NCBI RefSeq assembly: GCF_001748145.1
Contig: NZ_BCQA01000001.1
Span: 682,001 to 746,000, forward strand
Reading direction: 5' to 3'
DNA from: Bosea sp. BIWAKO-01
Lineage (GTDB): Bacteria; Pseudomonadota; Alphaproteobacteria; Rhizobiales; Beijerinckiaceae
DNA length: 64,000 nucleotides
Of this stretch, positions 53,064-60,997 are shown one piece after another. Position numbers and translations under genes: made by a program. The notes beneath the pieces are model-generated. The model worked only from the letters and a program-made list of their open reading frames with translations. It was not told where the DNA came from and made no database searches. The first letter of the stretch is position 1; every line of letters starts with the position of its first letter.

Positions 53064-54140
53064 TCAGGTCAGCCTGCCGCGCGCCGCGACCGGCAGTTCG
53101 CCGATCAGCTTGTCGCCGCGCACCGTGATCAGCCTGTCGACCATGTTGACGACGACGCAGACATGGTTCGGCACGATCCGGACGATCTCGCCGACCTTCG
53201 GCCGCTCATTCGAGGCGGCAAGGTCGAGGAAGCCATGCTCCTCGGCGAATTTGGCGATCTTGGCTGAGGGATACTCCAGAATATAGCCGTGCCCTTCGAG
53301 GCCGCCTGTATCGCTCGTCAGCGTCTTGGACCCTGAATCGAGGATGCCGCGCTCCGGGCCGGCGCGGCTCACCACCGTCGCATAGACCGTGAGCGCGCAG
53401 TCATCGAGGCTGGCGACGCCCGCCGCGACCTGCATGCGGTCGTTGAAGATCGAGGTACCGGCACGGTGCTCGGTCGCGCCCTTCAGCTTGCCGATATTCG
53501 GAATATTGGGCGAGCCACCGGTCGAGACGATGCCGGCCTCGAGCCCCGCATCGCGCAGGCCCGCATTGGCCGTGTCGAGGAACGCTTGCGTCCGGTCCCA
53601 GCCATCCTCCGGCGGATACATCAGGAAGCCCGCAAAGCGCAGGCCCTTGGAACCGGCGATCATCTTCGCAAGCTCGACCGCCTCACCGGGTGTCTCGACG
53701 CCGGCGCGCTGGCGCCCGGTGTCGCATTCGACCACGACCTCGAGGTCACGCCCGGCGATCTCGGCAGCCGTCGGCAGGCCGGCGATGGTGACGGGATTGT
53801 CGGCCGCGACGATCATCCGCACCCGGCGTTGAAGCGCGCCGAGGCGCCCAAGCTTCTCCTCGCCGAGGATGTTGTAGCTGATCATGATGTCGTCGAGGCC
53901 GCCATCGGCCATGACTTCGGCCTCGCCGAGCTTCTGGCAGGTGATGCCGCGGGCGCCGGCCTCACGCTGCAGGCGCGCGAGCTCGGGCGATTTATGCGTC
54001 TTGATATGCGGACGATTGGCGACGCCGGCGGCGTCGCAGGCGGCCTGGAGACGCGCGATATTGGCCTCGACCTTGTCGAGATCGATGACGACGGCTGGCG
54101 TGCCGTAGACGCGGGCAATTTCCTCGGCAAGCGCGGTCAT
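53064..54140 (-). CDS. D-threonine aldolase / DSD1-like fold-III PLP enzyme
   Basis: A 358-residue enzyme with an alanine-racemase-type N-terminal barrel. PHIKTHK (44-50) carries the PLP lysine, and PNHVCVVVNMVD near the C-terminus supplies the His/Cys zinc ligands shared by D-threonine aldolase and D-serine dehydratase DSD1. Such enzymes cleave D-beta-hydroxy amino acids to glycine and an aldehyde, or dehydrate D-serine. Its ATG overlaps the ridA stop by ATGA, so it is coupled to a 2-aminoacrylate deaminase. This favours a dehydratase, but the two activities cannot be told apart from sequence alone. Confidence 0.85.
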   Translation of the reverse strand: MTALAEEIARVYGTPAVVIDLDKVEANIARLQAACDAAGVANRPHIKTHKSPELARLQREAGARGITCQKLGEAEVMADGGLDDIMISYNILGEEKLGRLGALQRRVRMIVAADNPVTIAGLPTAAEIAGRDLEVVVECDTGRQRAGVETPGEAVELAKMIAGSKGLRFAGFLMYPPEDGWDRTQAFLDTANAGLRDAGLEAGIVSTGGSPNIPNIGKLKGATEHRAGTSIFNDRMQVAAGVASLDDCALTVYATVVSRAGPERGILDSGSKTLTSDTGGLEGHGYILEYPSAKIAKFAEEHGFLDLAASNERPKVGEIVRIVPNHVCVVVNMVDRLITVRGDKLIGELPVAARGRLT

Positions 54141-54595
54141 GGCAGCACCCGGATGATGACTTCGATCTCGACGGTCATGTTGTTGGGCAGCGAGCCCAGG
54201 CCCACGGCCGAGCGGGCGTGACGGCCGTTCTCGCCGAGAACGGCGACGAACAGGTCCGAGCAGCCGTTAATCACCTTGGGCTGTTCAGCGAAATCCGGCA
54301 CCGCATTGACCATGCCGAGCAGCTTGATGACCTCGACCTTGTCGAGCGAACCGGCGGCCTCCTGCATAGCCGCGAGCAGACCAAGTCCGGTCTGCTTGGC
54401 GTGCTCATACGCCTCTTCGACCGTGACGTTGGCGCCGACCTTGCCGGTCGGATAGCTGCCATCGGCCCGGCGCGGCCCCTGGCCGGAGAGATAGACGATA
54501 TCGCCAGCCCGCTTGAAGCGGACATAGTTGGCGACCGGCGTCGCGACGTTGGGCAGTGTCAGCCCGAGTTCCTTGAGCCTGGCTTCGGCAGACAT
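54137..54595 (-). CDS. RidA-family enamine/imine deaminase
   Basis: A 152-residue protein somewhat longer than canonical RidA (about 130). The motif HARSAVGLGSLP keeps the key arginine of deaminating members, and YLSGQGP is the usual central strand. RidA removes reactive 2-aminoacrylate released by PLP dehydratases. GAGG lies about 8 bases before ATG 54595; the longer frame to 54661 is ignored. It overlaps the fold-III PLP gene by four bases, which points to a direct partnership. Confidence 0.9.
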   Translation of the reverse strand: MSAEARLKELGLTLPNVATPVANYVRFKRAGDIVYLSGQGPRRADGSYPTGKVGANVTVEEAYEHAKQTGLGLLAAMQEAAGSLDKVEVIKLLGMVNAVPDFAEQPKVINGCSDLFVAVLGENGRHARSAVGLGSLPNNMTVEIEVIIRVLP

Positions 54596-54673
54596 GGTGT
54601 TTCCTCTATCGTTATTGAGACGCGTCATTACCCGGACGGCACGTAGCGCGACCCCGCGCAAATCCGGCGCGAG

Positions 54674-54696
54674 ATGCCCGGGTCAAGCCCGGGCAT
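54674..54696. repeat. GCCCGGG intergenic hairpin
   Basis: ATGCCCGGG (54674-54682) pairs perfectly with CCCGGGCAT (54688-54696) around TCAAG. Hairpins of this exact type are dispersed in alphaproteobacterial genomes. It lies in the 229-base gap between the deacetylase and ridA. Confidence 0.6.
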
Positions 54697-54717
54697 GACG
54701 GCAGGGCGTCGGGGCCT

Positions 54718-54823
54718 GGATCATCGGATCCCGTCCGATGATCTGACCTTTGCGTGTTTGCATCGGCGTTTCCGTGATTGCATCGGCTTGGCCGAAAACC
54801 GCAACCTCTTTTCGAGCCGATGC
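54718..54823. repeat. Bipartite hairpin repeat, copy C (reverse orientation)
   Basis: Hairpin 2: GATCATCGGA (54719-54728) with TCCGATGATC (54734-54743). Hairpin 1: GCATCGG (54780-54786) with CCGATGC (54817-54823), around GAAAACCGC and CTCTTTTCG. An extra TTGCATCGGC unit lies at 54758-54767, a partial duplication of hairpin 1. It abuts the stop codon of the deacetylase gene. Confidence 0.85.
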
Positions 54824-54824
54824 C

Positions 54825-55994
54825 TCAGGCCGCCACCTTCTTGAACTTGTTCGTGCGCTTCGGGTGCCACCACTTGCCCTTCAGCACCACACCCTCCGAG
54901 ACGAACTTCTTGTCGCCGATCAGGTGCTCCCCGACGACGTCGACATAGTCGAATTTGCCTTCCTTGACGGTGAGGATGGTGGCGTCGCCCAGCGAACCGA
55001 CCCTCAGCGAGCCATACTCAGGACGCTTCAGCGCCATGGCGGCATTCACGGTCGAGGCCGCGATGACGTTGTTCAGGCTCATGCCCATGCAGAGGAACTT
55101 CGACATGGTGGTGACCTGGTCATAGGCCGGGCCGTCGATGCAGAGCTTGTGAACGTCCGACGAGATCACATCCGGTTCGAAGCCATTGGCAAGCATGGCG
55201 CGCGTCGTCTTGAACGAGAACGAGCCCTTGCCATGGCCGATATCGAAGATGACACCACGTTTGCGGGCAGCGAGCACCTCCGGCTTCACCGTGCCCTGCG
55301 CGGTCGCGGGCGCGTTCGGGAAGGGCCGGAAGGCATGGGTCAGTACGTCGCCCGGCCGCAGCATGCCGATGACTTCCTCATAGGATGGCGGCGGATGGTC
55401 GATATGGCACATCAGCGGCATGCCGACCTCGTTGGCCACCTGCAGCGCGATGTTCAGAGGCACCGTCCCGGACGTGCCCGACGCATGCAGACCGACGCGA
55501 ACCTTGATGCCGACGATATAGTCGCGATTGGCGTCGGCGACTTCGACGCAATCGATCGGATTCATCATGCGCAGGTCGCCGCTCTCGCCGACCATGACGC
55601 GATGATCGAAGCCGTAGATGCCGGCATGCGAGACATGGAGATAGGCCAGAATCCGGGCCTGGCTCTGCTCGATCACATGCTTGCGGAAGCCGGCCCAGTT
55701 GCCCGGTCCCGCGCTGCCGGTGTCGACCGAGGTGGTGACGCCGGACACGCGGCAGAACTCGTCGGCATCGATGCCGAGCGAGGTGCCGCCCCAATAGACA
55801 TGGGTGTGGAGGTCGATCAGGCCGGGCGAAACGATATAGCCCGAGACATCGCGAACTTCAGTATCGGCGCCGCCCTTCAGGTCCTTGCCGAAGCCCGAGA
55901 CCTTGCCGTCGGTGAAGGCGACATCGAGAATGCCGTCATGCTTCTGCGAGGGATCGATGACCCGCCCGCCTTTCAGGATGAGATCGTGGTTCAT
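54825..55994 (-). CDS. Dihydroorotase-like amidohydrolase/deacetylase
   Basis: A 389-residue metallohydrolase of the dihydroorotase/D-aminoacylase subgroup of the amidohydrolase superfamily. Metal ligands fit: HTH at H63 and H65, K164 as the candidate carbamylated lysine, H197, H220, and D280 in SSDVHKL. Relatives are N-acyl-D-amino-acid deacetylases, D-aminoacylases and hydantoinase-like enzymes. It lies between the N-carbamoyl hydrolase and ridA in one operon. Whether it opens a hydantoin or removes an acyl group cannot be told. Confidence 0.85.
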   Translation of the reverse strand: MNHDLILKGGRVIDPSQKHDGILDVAFTDGKVSGFGKDLKGGADTEVRDVSGYIVSPGLIDLHTHVYWGGTSLGIDADEFCRVSGVTTSVDTGSAGPGNWAGFRKHVIEQSQARILAYLHVSHAGIYGFDHRVMVGESGDLRMMNPIDCVEVADANRDYIVGIKVRVGLHASGTSGTVPLNIALQVANEVGMPLMCHIDHPPPSYEEVIGMLRPGDVLTHAFRPFPNAPATAQGTVKPEVLAARKRGVIFDIGHGKGSFSFKTTRAMLANGFEPDVISSDVHKLCIDGPAYDQVTTMSKFLCMGMSLNNVIAASTVNAAMALKRPEYGSLRVGSLGDATILTVKEGKFDYVDVVGEHLIGDKKFVSEGVVLKGKWWHPKRTNKFKKVAA

Positions 55995-56016
55995 GACTGG
56001 TCCTTTGACGGCAAAC

Positions 56017-56952
56017 TCAGAGCGGTGAGATAGCGCCCTTGCGCTCCACGATCATCCGGTAATGCTCCGGCTCGCGGTGGCGGGCGAAATTGAATGTGGA
56101 TGCCTTGTAGCTCTTGCCGAGATCGAGATCACAGCGGGCGACGACGAGTTCGTCCCCCTCGGTGACGGCCTGGGCCACGACCTCGCCGGTCGGCGCAATG
56201 ATGCAGGATCCGCCGATCTGGTCGACGCCCGCCTCGAGCCCCGCCTTGGCCACGCCGACAACCCAGGTGGCGTTCTGGTAGGCACCAGCCTGCATGACGA
56301 GCTGATTGTGGAAATTGCCGAGGCGGTCGTGGTCGGGCGCCGGGGGGTTATGCTTGGGCGTGTTGTAGCCGAGCACGATCAACTCGACATCCTGCAGCCC
56401 CATGCTGCGATAGCTCTCGGGCCAGCGCCGATCATTGCAGATCATCATGCCGATATTGGCATCCATCGTCCGCCAGACGGGCCAGCCGAGATTGCCGGTC
56501 TCGAAATAGCGCTTCTCGAGATTCTGGAAGGGAGCGCCCGGCCGGTGCTCGGGATGTCCGGGCAGATGGATCTTGCGGTACTTGCCGACGATCGAGCCGC
56601 TCTTGTCGACCAGGACCGCCGTGTTGAAGCGGCGCTTGCTCCCGTCCTCGAAGGCGAGCTCGGGATAGCCGAGATGGAAACCGATGCCGAGACGGGCGGC
56701 CTCCTCGAAGAGCGGTGCCGTCTCGTTCGAGGGCATGGCGCTCTCGAAATAGGAATCGATCTCGTCCTCGTCATCCATCCACCAATGCGGAAAGAAGGCT
56801 GTCAGGGCGGCCTCTGGATAGACGACGAAATCGCAGCCATGCCCCTTGGCCTGGCGCATCAAGGCGATCATGCGGGCGACGGCCGAAGCGCGGCTTTCAT
56901 CGCGATGGATGGGGCCGAGCTGGGCTGCGGCCACCGTCAGAATTCGACTCAC
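56017..56952 (-). CDS. N-carbamoyl-D-amino-acid hydrolase (nitrilase superfamily)
   Basis: A 311-residue carbon-nitrogen hydrolase. The catalytic triad is E47 (YPEAALT), K127 (YRKIHLPG) and C172 (MICNDRRWPE), numbered exactly as in the Agrobacterium N-carbamoyl-D-amino-acid hydrolase, which I recall as also about 304 residues. Shared stretches include KRRFNT, LEKRYFE and GYNTPKHNPP. It converts N-carbamoyl-D-amino acids to D-amino acids, ammonia and CO2. It precedes the deacetylase in the operon by 22 bases. The substrate range could be wider. Confidence 0.88.
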   Translation of the reverse strand: MSRILTVAAAQLGPIHRDESRASAVARMIALMRQAKGHGCDFVVYPEAALTAFFPHWWMDDEDEIDSYFESAMPSNETAPLFEEAARLGIGFHLGYPELAFEDGSKRRFNTAVLVDKSGSIVGKYRKIHLPGHPEHRPGAPFQNLEKRYFETGNLGWPVWRTMDANIGMMICNDRRWPESYRSMGLQDVELIVLGYNTPKHNPPAPDHDRLGNFHNQLVMQAGAYQNATWVVGVAKAGLEAGVDQIGGSCIIAPTGEVVAQAVTEGDELVVARCDLDLGKSYKASTFNFARHREPEHYRMIVERKGAISPL

Positions 56953-57122
56953 CTTGTTTCCTCCTCAGCGCGCCCGCCAGCATCGCGGTCATCCAGGGCA
57001 GGCGAAAGCCGGTCAGCCCGCATGGACGCTATCGGATTTCCGCAGACCGCCCCCCCGAATCCGGGGTGAGAGGCCTGCGGACGCTGCGACAGAGCCAGTC
57101 GGCATGGTGGTTGCGCTTCCCC

Positions 57123-58031
57123 TCAGAGGCTCTTCGCCAGGCGGGGATCGAGCGAGTCGCGCAGGCCGTCACCGAGCAGGTTCACGGCAAGCACCGTGAT
57201 CGACAGGAAGACCGCCGGGAACAGCACGATATGCGGCCGGACCTGCCAGAGCGCCCTGCCCTCGGCCATGATATTGCCCCAGGACGGCGTTGCCGGCGGA
57301 ATGCCGGCGCCGATGAAGGAGAGGATCGCCTCGACGATCATCGCACTGGCGCAGATATAGGTCGCCTGCACGGTCATCGGCGCGATGGTGTTCGGCAGGA
57401 TGTGGCGCATGATGATGCGCGGTGCGCGTGCACCGGCGGCCACCGCCGCCTCGACATAGGGCTGCTCGCGCAGGCTGAGCACCACGCCGCGCACCAGGCG
57501 GGCGACGCGCGGGATTTCGGCAATGGTGATGGCGATGATGACGTTCTGGACCGAGCCGCGCGTCAACGCCATCAGCGCGATCGCCAGCAGGATCGGCGGG
57601 ATCGACATCATGCCGTCGATGCCGCGCATGACGATGCCGTCAGCCCGGCGCACGAAGCCTGCGAAAAGGCCGATCGCCAACCCGACCAGGGACGACAGGA
57701 TGGCGACGGTGAAGCCGACGATCAGCGAAACCCGCGCGCCGTAGATGACGCGGGAATAGATGTCGCGCCCGAGCATGTCGGTGCCGAACCAGTACTGCTC
57801 CGAGGGCATCCTGGTGCGCCTGGCCGGCGCGATCGCGGTCGGATCGACAGTCCAGAGCAGCGGCGCAAGGATGCCGATGAGGATCATGAGCAGCAACAGG
57901 CCGCCGCCGATCGCGACCGAGGGGTGCCGGCGCATGAAGCGCAGCAGGTTTCTCAGGGGTGATCTTTCTGGCGCGATCCCGGCCAGAGCGGGAGCCGCGA
58001 CCGCGGCAGGGCTCTCGGAGCGCGTCGTCAA
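57123..58031 (-). CDS. Peptide-type ABC transporter permease (DppC family), TTG start
   Basis: A 302-residue DppC-type permease: a cytoplasmic lead of about 38 residues, YWFGTDMLGRDIYSRVIYGA after the first helix and the EAA loop QPYVEAAVAAGARAPRIIMR. The frame is open to 58448 only as a shadow of the upstream permease. TTG 58031 overlaps the DppB-type stop (TTGA) and has GAGG 8 bases before it; the next ATG at 57935 would leave only a two-residue lead before the first helix. It partners with the DppB-type permease upstream. Confidence 0.82.
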   Translation of the reverse strand: MTTRSESPAAVAAPALAGIAPERSPLRNLLRFMRRHPSVAIGGGLLLLMILIGILAPLLWTVDPTAIAPARRTRMPSEQYWFGTDMLGRDIYSRVIYGARVSLIVGFTVAILSSLVGLAIGLFAGFVRRADGIVMRGIDGMMSIPPILLAIALMALTRGSVQNVIIAITIAEIPRVARLVRGVVLSLREQPYVEAAVAAGARAPRIIMRHILPNTIAPMTVQATYICASAMIVEAILSFIGAGIPPATPSWGNIMAEGRALWQVRPHIVLFPAVFLSITVLAVNLLGDGLRDSLDPRLAKSL

Positions 58032-58969
58032 TAGCGTATCCTCGGATCGAGAAGCGTGTAGACCAGATCGATGATGAGGTTCACCAGCACGTAGACGAAG
58101 CTGAACATCAGGACGACGCCCTGAATCACGGGATAGTCGCGCCGCAGGATGGCATCGACCGTCAGCCGGCCCAGTCCGGGAATGGCGAAGACGCTCTCGG
58201 TCACCACGGCACCGCCGATCAGCAGGGCGATGCCGATGCCGATGATCGTCACGATCGGGATCGCGGCATTCTTCAGCGCATGCAGGAACAGGACGCTGCG
58301 CTGGCCGAGCCCCTTGGAACGCGCCGTGCGGATGTAGTCCTGCTGCAGCACCTCGAGCATCGTCGCGCGCGTGATGCGGGCGATCAGCGCGATATAGACG
58401 AGGCCGAGCGTGACAGAGGGCAGGATGAGGTTCCGGAGCCAGGGCCACAGCCCTTCCGAGAGCGGCGTGTAGCCCTGCACCGGGAGCCAGTCGAGTTTCA
58501 GCGCAAAGACATAGGCCAGGAGATAGCCAACGACGAAGACCGGGATGGAAAAGCCGAGAACGGCAAAGGCCATCGCTGATTTGTCGACCCAGGTGCCTGC
58601 CTTCCAGGCCGCGATCACCCCCATCGGCACCGCGATGACGACCGCAAAGATCAGCGTCAGCACCATCAGCGAGACGGTCGGTTCGATGCGCTGGGAGATG
58701 AGCTGCGTCACCGGCAGCGAGGTGAAGATCGATGTCCCGAGATCACCCTGCAGCACCCTGAACAGCCACTCGCCGAACCGTATCAGGTAAGGGCGGTCGA
58801 GCCCCAGGCTCAGCCTGATCTTCTCGACATCCGCGGGCGTCGCCTGATCGCCCGCGATGACCGCCGCCGGGTCCCCCGGCGCTATGTAGAGGAGAGAAAA
58901 GACGAACAGCGCCACGAAAGCCATCACCGGGATGGTCGTGATGATGCGTCTGACGATGAAAGCCAACAT
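58028..58969 (-). CDS. Peptide-type ABC transporter permease (DppB family)
   Basis: A 313-residue permease with the DppB/GsiC layout: N-terminal helix, PGDPAAVIAGDQATPADVEK periplasmic segment, five further helices and the EAA loop DYIRTARSKGLGQRSVLFLH. It follows the binding-protein gene by 28 bases. It is the second peptide-type DppB in the window, and, like the first, has no ATPase gene in its operon. Confidence 0.93.
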   Translation of the reverse strand: MLAFIVRRIITTIPVMAFVALFVFSLLYIAPGDPAAVIAGDQATPADVEKIRLSLGLDRPYLIRFGEWLFRVLQGDLGTSIFTSLPVTQLISQRIEPTVSLMVLTLIFAVVIAVPMGVIAAWKAGTWVDKSAMAFAVLGFSIPVFVVGYLLAYVFALKLDWLPVQGYTPLSEGLWPWLRNLILPSVTLGLVYIALIARITRATMLEVLQQDYIRTARSKGLGQRSVLFLHALKNAAIPIVTIIGIGIALLIGGAVVTESVFAIPGLGRLTVDAILRRDYPVIQGVVLMFSFVYVLVNLIIDLVYTLLDPRIRY

Positions 58970-58997
58970 CGCGGCGCTGTATCCCTATTGTTGCAAA

Positions 58998-60596
58998 TCA
59001 GGCTTTCGAGACGCCCCAGAAGAACGGCAACGGTCCGCTGACGACGCCCGAGACGTTCTTCCGCCAGGCCTGGTAGCCGAGATAGAAACCGGTCGGCGCG
59101 TAGACGACGTTCTGGACCGCGGCCTGGTTGAGCCGGCCCATGGCCGCCTTCTCCTCGGCGATATCCTTGGCATTGAACCAGTTCGTCACCTCGGCCTCGA
59201 CGCCAGGCACGTCCGGCCAGCCGAACCAGGCCTTGTCGCCATTCGCGCGGATCGCCGTATACGAGGCCGGATTGATGCAGTCGGCGCCAGCATGCCAGGT
59301 GTGGAACATGCTCCAGCCGCCTTGGCCCGGCCCGGTCTTCTGGGCGCGCCGGGACCCGACTGTGCCCCAGTCTGTCGCGACGAAGTCGACATTCATGCCG
59401 ATGCGCTTGAGCAGATCGGCCGTGACGTCGCCCATCGCCTTGGTGGCGGACATGTCCTGCGCCACGACGCAGACCACCGGCTCGCCCTTGTAGCCGGCTT
59501 CCGCCAGCAGCTTCTTGGCGGCCTCGATGTTGCGCATCTTCAGCATGTCGCCGCCCTGCTCGGTGTAGAGCGGGGTGCCCGGCGTGAAGAACCCGGGAAG
59601 CGGCTTCCAGAGCTTGTCGTCCTCGCCGACAAGCGCGCGCATGTAGTCTTCCTGGTTCAGCGCGGTCAGCACGGCCTGGCGCACCTTCAGATTGTTGAAG
59701 GGCGGGTGCAGGTGGTTCATCCGGAAGGCGCCGATATTGCCGAGCGGGTCGCCGATATCGACATTGATGTTCTTGTTGGCCTTGAGCACCGGCACGAGAT
59801 CGGCAAGCGGCGTCTCCCACCAGTCGATCTCGCCATTCTGCAGAGCAGCGGCAGCCGTCGCCGGGTCAGGCATGATCACCCACTCGATGCGATCGACCAG
59901 CATCTTCTTGCCGCCGGCGAGCCAGTTCGCCTGCTCCGAACGCGGCACGTAATCGGCGAACTTCTCGAAAACCGCCTTGGCGCCCGGCACCCACTCATTG
60001 CGCAGGAACTTCATCGGCCCAGAGCCGACATATTCGGTGATCTGCTGGAACGGATCGGTCTTGGCGATGCGCTCCGGCATGATGAAGGAGCAGGGTGCGT
60101 TGTTCTTCGCCAGCGCCAGCAGCATCTTCGGGAAGGGCTGCTTCAGCGACCATTTCCAGCTCCGGTCGTCGACGGCAACCAGTTCGTTCTGGATGGCGCG
60201 GAGCATCAGGCCCATCGGGTCGCGTGCCGACCAGCGCACGAGGCTCTGCACCACGTCCTTGGCAAGCACCGGCTCGCCGTCATGGAACTTGAGGCCGGGG
60301 CGGAGCTTGAAGGTCCAGGTCAGACCATCGGAGGAGACCTCCTCGCTTTCGACCATCTGGCGCTGGGGCTGGAACTTGTCGTCGATGCCGTAGAGCGTAT
60401 CCCAGACCAGCGCAGCGGCATTGCGGACGACATATTGCGTACCCCAGATGGGGTCGAAATTCGCGAGATTGGCCTGCGGCACGAAGCGCAGGGTCTTGGC
60501 CGCCGCTCCTTGCGACAAGGCCGGCATGGAAAGTCCCCCGGTGGCAGCCAGCGCGCCGGCACCAGTGGCAGATTTCAAGAATGTCCTGCGATCCAT
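58998..60596 (-). CDS. Peptide-type ABC transporter substrate-binding protein (SBP_bac_5), Tat-exported
   Basis: A 532-residue periplasmic binding protein. The N-terminus MDRRTFLKSATGAGALAATG is a twin-arginine signal, unlike the Sec-type signal of the binding protein at 46005. The mature part has TWTFKLRPGLKFHDGEPVLA and GPMKFLRNEW, as in DppA/OppA. GGGGAGAG precedes ATG 60596. It heads an operon ending with the fold-III PLP enzyme at 53064, so the cargo is probably an N-substituted D-amino acid or a D-residue peptide. Confidence 0.9.
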   Translation of the reverse strand: MDRRTFLKSATGAGALAATGGLSMPALSQGAAAKTLRFVPQANLANFDPIWGTQYVVRNAAALVWDTLYGIDDKFQPQRQMVESEEVSSDGLTWTFKLRPGLKFHDGEPVLAKDVVQSLVRWSARDPMGLMLRAIQNELVAVDDRSWKWSLKQPFPKMLLALAKNNAPCSFIMPERIAKTDPFQQITEYVGSGPMKFLRNEWVPGAKAVFEKFADYVPRSEQANWLAGGKKMLVDRIEWVIMPDPATAAAALQNGEIDWWETPLADLVPVLKANKNINVDIGDPLGNIGAFRMNHLHPPFNNLKVRQAVLTALNQEDYMRALVGEDDKLWKPLPGFFTPGTPLYTEQGGDMLKMRNIEAAKKLLAEAGYKGEPVVCVVAQDMSATKAMGDVTADLLKRIGMNVDFVATDWGTVGSRRAQKTGPGQGGWSMFHTWHAGADCINPASYTAIRANGDKAWFGWPDVPGVEAEVTNWFNAKDIAEEKAAMGRLNQAAVQNVVYAPTGFYLGYQAWRKNVSGVVSGPLPFFWGVSKA

Positions 60597-60997
60597 TACT
60601 CTCTCCCCTGAAACGGCTACCTCTGACGGGCGACCTTGAGGCAAGTGTGGGCGAGAAAGATCACCCTGACAACACGCCGCAGCGGTCGAAATCCGCGGCT
60701 GGAAAGCTTGCAGAGTCCGTGCCAAACGGTACCGGTTGGCCCCCAACGCCATGCGCCGGCGTCAATCGAGCATAAATCCGCAGAAAATTGCGCAACGTCA
60801 GCTAAATCGATTTGATCGGAGCGCGGACGGCTCGATCGCACCGTTCCCCAACCTCGCGAAAAGTCCACTCCGGCAGGCAAAGACGAAGCACCCGCTCAGG
60901 CTGGTCACGCCCCGCGCATCAGACGCGCCCCACTTCTGTCGGCCGGCAGATTTCTGCTAGGCATTCGGGCGTTGACGCGGGTTTTTTGGGCAGGTCC
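60597..60997. promoter_or_regulatory. 401-base divergent region with a 20-bp palindrome
   Basis: This gap separates the D-amino-acid operon from the amidohydrolase at 60998. GCCAAACGGTACCGGTTGGC at 60721-60740 is a 20-bp palindrome with one mismatched pair, about 125 bases upstream of the minus-strand ATG, and a good operator candidate. Nothing else is recognisable; there is no credible open frame. Confidence 0.5.
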
